Shown here in pieces: positions 42,749-49,591 of a DNA stretch of 64,000 nucleotides (the first letter of the stretch is position 1; each line of letters starts with the position of its first letter). This DNA is from DASXUL01 sp036504855. Lineage in GTDB: Bacteria > Armatimonadota > DTGP01 > JAKQQT01. The DNA is taken from assembly GCA_036504855.1 (NCBI GenBank), contig DASXUL010000124.1:5596-69595 (forward strand). Reading direction: 5' to 3'. The notes under the pieces are model-generated. The model was not told the DNA's origin. It saw only the letters and a list, made by a program, of their open reading frames with translations, and did not search any database. The position numbers and the translations under genes were made by a program.

Positions 42749-44322
42749 GGAAACCTACCCGACGGACCGACCGACATTGCACCTTGGCCCGACCGAGAGC
42801 GGCGCTGTCGGCTGCCATATGTGTTGTTGCGGGCCTGATGATGTCTTCGCCAGCCCAATCCGGGCCCGATGAGCGCAACCGCGCAAAGGAGGCCCGCATT
42901 ACCCTGCCCGGATCGCCATTTGGGGTGGCCTGGGGCTTTGTCTATGGGCCACCGTGGGCGAAAGCCGAGACGTTTCTGCCACAACTGCGCGCGATGGGAG
43001 CGGGTTTCACCAAAGTCTATCTGTTCTGGAGCCAGATCGAACCGCGGAAGGGACACTTCGATTGGCAGGCGGTTGACGCCTTCTCGCGCCAACTGCGGAC
43101 GCCCGGCGAAGGGCTGATTGCGGTGTTCTCGAGTTCGTCGTGGGCCACCCGCCTGCCAAACCCCCTGCTCCCCCCGTCACCAGCGAAGAACCTCGACGAT
43201 TACTATCGGTTCGTGAACGCTCTGGTGAAGCATTGCAAAGGGCACGTTCGGTACTGGCAGAACGATTGCGAGCCCAATAATCCGGTTTACTGGTCCGGAA
43301 CGGCTGAGGAGTTCGCGGCGCAGTTGAAGGTCTTCCGTCGCGCCGTGAAGGATGCGGATCCGAAGGCGGTGGTTGTGTGCGGCGGATACGACGGCCTGTT
43401 CAACCCGCCGGGAATGGCTCCGGCGCCCGGACAGGAGAAGGGCCTGGCGTTCTTCGATACGGTCCTCAAACTGGCCGCTGGAGATTATGATATGTTCGAC
43501 CTGCGCCTGTATGCCAATCCGTACACCATTTCCGAACGGGTGGATGCGATGCGAATGCACATGGCCGCCTTGGGAAAGGTGAAGCCAATCGTGTGTACGG
43601 AGTACAACGGGCCCGGCCTGTTCGAATACCCCGTCAACCGGCAGTACGTGGGCATGGTGAGCCAGTGGGCGGCCGCCATCGCACAATCCCAGGCCGCGAA
43701 CGGACAGGGGAACACCGCGCAGAGCAACCCGGTAACAGGCCTTTACGAACGACGTGACACGCTAGCGCCGGAAACCCAGATGTTTCTCCAGGGCGCTACA
43801 CAGACGCTTCAAGATAAGTTCTATCGCATTCAGTGCCGTGATCTGGTGATGCGAAACGTATTCGCACTTTCAGCGGGCGTGCAGAAAACGCTCTTCTGGG
43901 ATCTGTGGCACGATGCCAGCCAGCGCGATGACCTGATGACCCTGATGTACGGGAAGCAAAGATTGATGGATTATGAGGACGGTGTGCTGAAACGCCGCTA
44001 CCCCGCCGCCGATGCTTTTCAGCGGATGACCGAGGCCCTCGCCGGCGTCCGGCTGGTGACGCGGGTGATCGTTCCTAACTCGCCGTCGCTCTACGTTTTC
44101 GAGGTGGCGGGGCGGAAACGTCATCCCATGTTCGTTGCCTGGGAAAAGCGGGACAGCTTCACGGGCGAGGACGCGCCTGCCCGTTTGTATGACTGGGCTT
44201 GGAAGGCGCGCGGGGCGAGGGCGGCCGATGCGTTTGGACGGATGGTGCCCGCGAAAGTGGAGCACGGCCGGCTGTACATCCCGGTTTCGCTTACGCCCAT
44301 CTATATCGAACCAGCCGGGTAA
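42745..44322 (+). CDS. Secreted clan GH-A glycosidase-like protein (GH39-like)
   Basis: The 525-residue protein has a signal peptide (ALSAAICVVAGLMMSSPAQS). It opens the TIM barrel with PFGVAWGFVYGPPW and LYLFWSQIEPRKG-like KVYLFWSQIEPRKGHFDWQ. The acid/base Glu is in YWQNDCEPNNP and the nucleophile Glu in VCTEYNGPG, the GH-A clan pattern. The C-terminal sandwich follows. It is translationally coupled to the MarR regulator. GH39 (beta-xylosidase) is the nearest style, but the family is a guess. Confidence 0.72.
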   Translation: MRKPTRRTDRHCTLARPRAALSAAICVVAGLMMSSPAQSGPDERNRAKEARITLPGSPFGVAWGFVYGPPWAKAETFLPQLRAMGAGFTKVYLFWSQIEPRKGHFDWQAVDAFSRQLRTPGEGLIAVFSSSSWATRLPNPLLPPSPAKNLDDYYRFVNALVKHCKGHVRYWQNDCEPNNPVYWSGTAEEFAAQLKVFRRAVKDADPKAVVVCGGYDGLFNPPGMAPAPGQEKGLAFFDTVLKLAAGDYDMFDLRLYANPYTISERVDAMRMHMAALGKVKPIVCTEYNGPGLFEYPVNRQYVGMVSQWAAAIAQSQAANGQGNTAQSNPVTGLYERRDTLAPETQMFLQGATQTLQDKFYRIQCRDLVMRNVFALSAGVQKTLFWDLWHDASQRDDLMTLMYGKQRLMDYEDGVLKRRYPAADAFQRMTEALAGVRLVTRVIVPNSPSLYVFEVAGRKRHPMFVAWEKRDSFTGEDAPARLYDWAWKARGARAADAFGRMVPAKVEHGRLYIPVSLTPIYIEPAG

Positions 44323-44391
44323 ACCGAGCGTGCATCCGGCCTCACGCCACGGTTCCATAACGTTGGCACATGCAACATGGCACCGCTGGCG

Positions 44392-45327
44392 TTACGGGCC
44401 CAGCAAATGTGTCCAGAAGGGCAGCGTTACGATGGTGGCCAGGGTGGTGCCAACCGTGATGGCGGCGCCGAGGCGGGCGTTGCAGCCGAAGCGGCCGCAG
44501 AGGACGCCCACAACGAGGCCGCCGGGCATCGCGGCCTCCAGCACAATGGCCTGTCCCGTGACGCCGCCGGGGCCGAGAAGGCGGATCAGGCCGTAGGCGA
44601 GAAGCGGCATGACCATCACTTTGGCGATGACGGCCACGACCACCTGCGGGAAGTATTCCGTAACAGCGCGGATCCGCAGGTTCACCCCCAGCGAGATGGC
44701 CGCCAGCGGGAAGGTGAGGGGCATCAGGAGGTGCAGCGTCTGGCTGACGATCTTCCCCACGAGCCAGGGCTCCGGGAAGTGAGCGTTCCAGGCGGGCAGC
44801 GCGGCGCGAACGGCGAGGGCGGCTGCGGCGCTGAGGAACGTGGGAGTTCTGAAGAACGCGAGAACCGTCTTCCACGAGAACACCTCGCCGCCAAAGGCCG
44901 CGAGGATCGCGAAACCGAAGCCGTACAGGATCATCGACACGCCGAAGGTGTCAAACACCACGGCGCTGATCCGGGCCGTTTCCCCATACGCCATCATCGC
45001 CAGGGGCACGCCCAGGTAGCCCGTATTGCCGAACGCGGAGGCGAAGACCAGAGAGCCGGCGGTGGGGTTGTCCATGTTCGTCAGCCGCGCGTACGCCAGC
45101 GTTACTAGGCCGCTCCCGAGCAGCGTGACCACCGACCACAGCGGCGCCTTCCATACCCCCGCCGGGAACGGCGTATAGGCCAGCGCCAGGAACAGCGTGG
45201 CCGGGTACGTGACGTTCATGATCAGCCCAACGATCCGATAGCTGGTCTCGGTTTCGATCACCCCGGTCCGGCGCAGCGCGTATCCAATAGCGATGAGGAC
45301 GAATATCGGCAGGATAATGGCAAGCAT
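44392..45327 (-). CDS. AEC family transporter (auxin efflux carrier-type permease)
   Basis: The 311-residue membrane protein has ten or so helices. The N-terminal MLAIILPIFVLIAIGYALRR, FASAFGNTGYLGVPLA and LEAAMPGGLVVGVL blocks match the AEC family, whose bacterial members export or import small organic acids. ATG 45327 is chosen; the 10 codons before it lie in the CACAGAGA repeat arm. It is convergent with the glycosidase gene. Confidence 0.9.
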   Translation of the reverse strand: MLAIILPIFVLIAIGYALRRTGVIETETSYRIVGLIMNVTYPATLFLALAYTPFPAGVWKAPLWSVVTLLGSGLVTLAYARLTNMDNPTAGSLVFASAFGNTGYLGVPLAMMAYGETARISAVVFDTFGVSMILYGFGFAILAAFGGEVFSWKTVLAFFRTPTFLSAAAALAVRAALPAWNAHFPEPWLVGKIVSQTLHLLMPLTFPLAAISLGVNLRIRAVTEYFPQVVVAVIAKVMVMPLLAYGLIRLLGPGGVTGQAIVLEAAMPGGLVVGVLCGRFGCNARLGAAITVGTTLATIVTLPFWTHLLGP

Positions 45328-45342
45328 ATGATCTCTGCCGGA

Positions 45343-45405
45343 CGACCACAGAGGCACAGAGACACAGAGATCAGTTCTCTCTGTGTCTCTGTGCCTCTGT
45401 GGTCG
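45343..45405. repeat. Perfect 28-bp inverted repeat of the CACAGAGA word family at the pyrG 3' end
   Basis: Arms 45343-45370 and 45378-45405 are perfect complements made of CACAGAG words, closed by the 7-nt loop TCAGTTC. The hairpin starts 10 bp beyond the pyrG stop and 15 bp before the AEC gene start, so in pyrG transcripts it is placed like a terminator. The same wording occurs in intergenic regions of many phyla (general knowledge). Confidence 0.92.
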
Positions 45406-45415
45406 CCCGGCCTGG

Positions 45416-47041
45416 TTACTTTCGCTTTGATGGGGCGGCGTTGGCGCAGGCGGCTTCGATGAGGCGGCGGAAGAGGGGGTGGGCGCGGTTCGGGCGGCTG
45501 CGGAATTCCGGGTGGAACTGGGTGCCCACGAAGAACGGGTGGTCCTTCAGCTCAACAATTTCCACCAGGCGGCCGTCCGGGCTGGTTCCACTGATGACCA
45601 GGCCCTTCGCCGCCAGCTCATCGCGGTATTGGTTGTTGAACTCGAAGCGATGGCGGTGGCGCTCGTACACGAGAGCTTCCCCGTAAACGTCTCGGGCCAC
45701 CGTGCCTTCCGCCAGGCGACAGGGATAGAGGCCAAGGCGCATCGTGGCTCCTTTCTCCTCAACCTGCTCCTGCTCAGGGAGGATATGGATGACCGGGTGG
45801 GGCGTATCACGGTCCACTTCGGTGGTGTTGGCGCCTTCCAGGCCGGCAACGTTGCGGGCGAACTCGATGACGGCCATCTGCAGGCCGTAGCAGAGGCCCA
45901 GATAGGGGATCTTGTTCTCGCGCGCGTACTGGACGGCTTCCAGTTTGCCCTCAACCCCGCGTTCCCCGAACCCGCCAGGCACCACCACGCCGTTCACGCC
46001 GGCCAGCAACTCGGCGGCGGGCTTGCTCTCCAGGTCCGCGCTTTCCACCCAGCGGAGGTTTACCTTCGCGAGGTTCGCAATGCCGCCGTGGTGGATGGCC
46101 TCAATGACGCTCATGTAGGCGTCACGCAGGTCGGTGTACTTTCCGACGATCGCGACCTCCACGGTGCGTTTCGGCTGAGCGATGGCCGTAGTAACGCGCT
46201 CCCATTCCTGCAGGTCCGCAACGGAAGGCTTGCTGTCATACAGGTAGAGGCGCTTGGCCACGAGGTCTCCGAAGCCCTCCCGTTCGAAGATCAGCGGGAC
46301 CTCGTAGATGCTGGGCACATCCATGCTCTCGATGACGGCCTCTTCATCAACGTCGCAGAAGAGCGACAGCTTCTCGCGCATCTCCTGGCTGAGGGGCGAT
46401 TTGCTGCGGCAAACCAGGATATCCGGGTGGATGCCCACTTCGCGCAGTTTCGCCACGCTGTGCTGGGTCGGCTTCGTCTTCAGCTCGTTCCAGGGTCCAA
46501 CGCCGGGGATGAGGGTGACGTGGATATAGAGGCTGCCGCCGGGGCCAGCCTCCTTCTTGAACTGCCGAATGGCCTCCAGGAACGGCAGGCTTTCGATATC
46601 GCCAACGGTGCCGCCCACCTCGATGACAGCCACGTCGGCGCCTTTGTCGCGGGCCGCGCGGCGGATCGCTTCCTTTATCTCGTCCGTGACGTGGGGAATC
46701 ACCTGAACGCAGCGCCCAAGGTAGTCACCCCGGCGCTCCTTGGCGATGACACTGCCGTAAACGCTTCCCGTGGTGATGCTGTTCAGCTTGTTGAGGCTGA
46801 GGTCGGCGAACCGCTCATAGTTGCCCAGGTCCAGGTCGGTCTCGGCGCCGTCGTCGGTAACGAAGACTTCGCCGTGCTGATAGGGGTTCATCGTGCCAGC
46901 GTCGACGTTGACGTAGGGGTCCACCTTGATCATTGTCACGCGAAGCCCGCGGTTCTTCAACATGCGCCCGATGCTGGCGCTTGTGATGCCCTTGCCGATG
47001 GATGATACAACGCCGCCCGTCACGAATATGTACTTGGTCAT
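45416..47041 (-). CDS. pyrG: CTP synthase
   Basis: The 541-residue protein is full length. The amidoligase half starts MTKYIFVTGGVVSSIGKGIT and contains DPYVNVDAGTMNPYQHGEVF and VIEVGGTVGDIES. The glutaminase half has GFGERGVEG, YLGLCYGLQMAVIEFAR with the catalytic Cys, and VGTQFHPEFRSRP with the His/Glu pair. It converts UTP to CTP with glutamine ammonia. An in-frame extension upstream is rejected because the canonical start lies at 47041. Confidence 0.98.
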   Translation of the reverse strand: MTKYIFVTGGVVSSIGKGITSASIGRMLKNRGLRVTMIKVDPYVNVDAGTMNPYQHGEVFVTDDGAETDLDLGNYERFADLSLNKLNSITTGSVYGSVIAKERRGDYLGRCVQVIPHVTDEIKEAIRRAARDKGADVAVIEVGGTVGDIESLPFLEAIRQFKKEAGPGGSLYIHVTLIPGVGPWNELKTKPTQHSVAKLREVGIHPDILVCRSKSPLSQEMREKLSLFCDVDEEAVIESMDVPSIYEVPLIFEREGFGDLVAKRLYLYDSKPSVADLQEWERVTTAIAQPKRTVEVAIVGKYTDLRDAYMSVIEAIHHGGIANLAKVNLRWVESADLESKPAAELLAGVNGVVVPGGFGERGVEGKLEAVQYARENKIPYLGLCYGLQMAVIEFARNVAGLEGANTTEVDRDTPHPVIHILPEQEQVEEKGATMRLGLYPCRLAEGTVARDVYGEALVYERHRHRFEFNNQYRDELAAKGLVISGTSPDGRLVEIVELKDHPFFVGTQFHPEFRSRPNRAHPLFRRLIEAACANAAPSKRK

Positions 47042-47153
47042 GAAACCTCTCCCAAACCTGTAGCCTCTGAAAAACGGTAAACCAACTCCTTCATGATGAA
47101 CGGCTGGGCAAGCGCATCCAAGGGCAAAAGGTGACGGAGGCGCCGCAACGGGG

Positions 47154-47930
47154 CTAGACGCCGGTCCAAACGCGGGCGCCCTTGCCGATTGAGACGGCGT
47201 CCGCGATGCAGCGCGCCACAAAGCCCTTTGCGCGGTCCACCGCTTCGGGCACGGATGCGCCCAGCGCAATGTGCGCGGCCAGCGAGGCGGAGAGGAGACA
47301 GCCGGTGCCGCGGACAGGCGCTCCTTCTATCCTCCGGCCGGGGAACTCCAGGAATGCCGTTCCGTCGTAGAGCAGATCCAGGGGCTCGCCAGCGTAGTGT
47401 CCGCCCTTGATGAGCACGAAGCGGGCGCCGAGGGCGTGAAGAGCCCTGGCAGCCTCGCGGGCCTCTGCCGGGTTCGTTACCGGCAGGCCGGACAGGATGG
47501 CGGCCTCCGGGGCGTTCGGCGTAAGGACCAGCGCGCGCGGGAGGAGATCCGTTTTCAGGCGGAGCATGCCTCGGTGGCTCAGCAGGTCGTGGCCGTCCTT
47601 TGCGCTGAGAACCGGGTCCAGGATAACGTTCGGCAGGTTGCGCCGGGCGATCCGCTCCGCCGTCACGCTCACAATCTGCGCGTTGACCAGCATGCCGATC
47701 TTCACGGCGGCCACGGGAGAATCCTTCGCCACGACGTCGATCTGGCGGGCGATGAAGCGCGGGGCGACTTTCAGGACGGCGTCGACGCCCGAGCTGTTCT
47801 GGGCGAGAACGGCCGTGATGACGGACGTTCCCGCCACGCCGGCGGCCTGGAAGGCGCGCAGATCCGCCTGTATGCCGGCTCCGCCAGACGGGTCGGAGCC
47901 GGCGATGGTGAGGCAGACTGGAGGGGTCAC
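47154..47930 (-). CDS. thiD: Hydroxymethylpyrimidine/phosphomethylpyrimidine kinase
   Basis: The 258-residue ribokinase-fold protein starts at GTG 47930, overlapping the upstream HAD stop (GTGA). It has CLTIAGSDPSGGAGIQADLR, DPVLSAKDG, LTPNAPEAAILSG, LIKGGH and the catalytic VRGTGCLLSASLAAHIAL (anion hole and Asp/Cys region; the usual GTGCT reads GTGCL). It phosphorylates HMP and HMP-P for thiamine synthesis, supplying ThiE. The proximity to a HAD phosphatase suggests coexpression only. Confidence 0.94.
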   Translation of the reverse strand: MTPPVCLTIAGSDPSGGAGIQADLRAFQAAGVAGTSVITAVLAQNSSGVDAVLKVAPRFIARQIDVVAKDSPVAAVKIGMLVNAQIVSVTAERIARRNLPNVILDPVLSAKDGHDLLSHRGMLRLKTDLLPRALVLTPNAPEAAILSGLPVTNPAEAREAARALHALGARFVLIKGGHYAGEPLDLLYDGTAFLEFPGRRIEGAPVRGTGCLLSASLAAHIALGASVPEAVDRAKGFVARCIADAVSIGKGARVWTGV

Positions 47931-48718
47931 GATTTGATCCAGCCAGCCGGCAGGCAGGCGAGGTTCGGAAGCGTCCACGTGGGGCGCTTCTCGGGGGGCA
48001 AGGCATCCACTTCGCTCTGGGTGGTGACTCCCGTCATCACGAGGAGCGTGCGCACCCCCGCGGCGATGCCGCAGTCGATGTCGGTGTCCAGGCGGTCGCC
48101 GATCACCACGGTCTCGCTCAACGGAATGCCGGTGAGGCGCGAGAGAAGCTGAACGCTGTAGGGATTCGGCTTGCCGATGTTGAAGGGCTCGCATCCCGAA
48201 GCGACCTCAACAGCCGAGACGATGGAGCCGGCGCCGGGGACGAAACGTCCGCCCTCCACCGGGAAGGTGGGGTCGCGGTTCGTGCACACGAAATGCGCGC
48301 CGTTCATGATGTGCTGTTGGGCAACGCGCATCATTTCATACGTGAATTCCCAGTCAATGCCAACAACCACCACGTCGGCGGGCTCGGCGTCTGTTTCCAC
48401 GAGGCGGCATCGCGCCGCCTGGGTGAGCTCATCGCGCACGCCGGACTGCCCGATGACATACACGCTGGCGCCCTGCCAGCCCTGCTCCTGGAAGTAGAGC
48501 CCAACGGCGACCGCCGAGGTAACCACCTCTTCAACGCTGGCCGTGATGCCAACGCTCGCCATTCTGGGGATGTAGTCCGCCCGGCGGCGGGCAGCGTTAT
48601 TGGTAAGAAAACGGACCGTGTGACCGGAATCCCTCAGCGCGGCAACGGCTTGCGCCGCATGGGGCACGGCTTCCGTGCCGCGCCAGATGACCCCGTCCAT
48701 ATCGAAGATAAAAAGCAT
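47927..48718 (-). CDS. NagD/pNPPase-like HAD phosphatase
   Basis: The 263-residue protein begins MLFIFDMDGVIWRGTEAVPH: the HAD motif DxDG holds the nucleophile. FLTNN is motif II, GKPNPY the Lys motif III, and VIGDRLDTDIDCGIAAG motif IV; the cap is the HADIIA type. It acts on small phosphates. ATG 48718 is preferred to ATG 48745 because TATAAT (48744-48749) overlaps the latter, leaving it upstream of any transcript. Confidence 0.9.
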   Translation of the reverse strand: MLFIFDMDGVIWRGTEAVPHAAQAVAALRDSGHTVRFLTNNAARRRADYIPRMASVGITASVEEVVTSAVAVGLYFQEQGWQGASVYVIGQSGVRDELTQAARCRLVETDAEPADVVVVGIDWEFTYEMMRVAQQHIMNGAHFVCTNRDPTFPVEGGRFVPGAGSIVSAVEVASGCEPFNIGKPNPYSVQLLSRLTGIPLSETVVIGDRLDTDIDCGIAAGVRTLLVMTGVTTQSEVDALPPEKRPTWTLPNLACLPAGWIKS

Positions 48719-48743
48719 AACCTGTGTGCGAACCTCCGCGCCC

Positions 48744-48749
48744 ATTATA
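48744..48749 (-). promoter_or_regulatory. -10 box (TATAAT) for the HAD-thiD operon
   Basis: A perfect TATAAT overlapping a spurious upstream ATG; it fixes the HAD start at 48718. Confidence 0.55.
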
Positions 48750-48816
48750 GGAAACGATCACAAAGGCCCCGCGCGGCGCCCTTCCGCCCGCCGCGCGACG
48801 TTCACCAAAAACGGAC

Positions 48817-48853
48817 CAGGCGCTCGCAAGCCCAGAGGGCTGGCGGGCGCCTG
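48817..48853 (-). terminator. Hairpin downstream of the CHRD gene
   Basis: A 17-bp stem with one mismatch and one G-U (CAGGCGCTCGCAAGCCC against GGGCTGGCGGGCGCCTG) and a 3-nt loop, about 30 bp past the CHRD stop. AACGTCG follows; no U-run. Confidence 0.6.
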
Positions 48854-48883
48854 ATGTGAGGCATTGCGCTTTGCGACGGAAAG

Positions 48884-49399
48884 TCAGACCTTCCGGCGGC
48901 GCAAGGCTAGCCCAAGCGGTAGGGCCGATGCTAGAAGGGCGAGCGAACCAGGCTCCGGAACGGGCTTGCACTGGCCGCGAATCTCACCGGCTGGATAGTT
49001 CGTAGTATGCACGTTCATATACATTCCGCCGCTCTTCAGCGTTGCGACCTGAGCGGCGGTGATGGCGAAGGACTGTGTTGGAATGGAGCCCGACGTAGAC
49101 CCCGCGGCCCCTCCCAGGTTGAACGGGAACGTGACGGGCCCGGCGACTCCGATGGGGCCGGTATGTATGTGGGACAGAGTGGCGCCGGCGGTCAGGTTAG
49201 CCCATGACTCGTTCACGGTGATCGAGTCCTCGGCATCGTTCAGGTCCACCGTTCCAAAACCGGTTCCCGGTGAGCTATTCGGGGTAGCCTCCTGGGCTCC
49301 GTCCAGATATGCTGTAAAGGTGGTTACGGCCCGGCTTGGAGCGGCTAGAGCGAGCGCCGCGGCGAGGGCGCCCGGGAGCATGAGATGGGACAACCGCAT
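48884..49399 (-). CDS. CHRD-domain protein with PEP-CTERM sorting signal
   Basis: The 171-residue protein has a signal peptide (MLPGALAAALALAAPSRAV). The CHRD body includes FTAYLDGAQEATPNSSPGTG, LSHIHTGPIGVAGPV and GGMYMNVHTTNYPAGEIRGQ. The C-terminus ends PVPEPGSLALLASALPLGLA then LRRRKV, a PEP-CTERM tripartite signal. It is probably sorted to the cell surface by an exosortase encoded elsewhere. AGGAG lies 6 nt before ATG 49399. Confidence 0.92.
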   Translation of the reverse strand: MRLSHLMLPGALAAALALAAPSRAVTTFTAYLDGAQEATPNSSPGTGFGTVDLNDAEDSITVNESWANLTAGATLSHIHTGPIGVAGPVTFPFNLGGAAGSTSGSIPTQSFAITAAQVATLKSGGMYMNVHTTNYPAGEIRGQCKPVPEPGSLALLASALPLGLALRRRKV

Positions 49400-49539
49400 G
49401 ATGCACTCCTTTCAGCGACCCTAACGGTCCAGGGTCGCCAGCAGATGTCCGGCGTCGCCTTGCGGCGATATCCCCCCGGCGCGTGCAAGTTGACTGCCAA
49501 ACGGGGCCTGACGCGCATCAGAGTTGCGCGCCTATCCGA

Positions 49540-49576
49540 GGGAATCGTCTGCCCGCGGCCTCACGGCCAGATTCCC
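49540..49576 (-). terminator. Hairpin downstream of clpB
   Basis: GGGAATC (49540-49546) pairs with GATTCCC (49570-49576) and encloses GGCC-TCAC-GGCC. It sits 16 bp past the clpB stop. Confidence 0.5.
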
Positions 49577-49591
49577 CCGCCCGTGGCGTCG

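Noticed and set aside
45416..47269. 617-residue CTP synthase
   Set aside because: The first 76 residues are unrelated to the family; the canonical MTKYIFVTGG start is at 47041.
48719..48745. HAD gene start at 48745
   Set aside because: The ATG overlaps a TATAAT promoter element, so it would not be transcribed; 48718 fits the family start.
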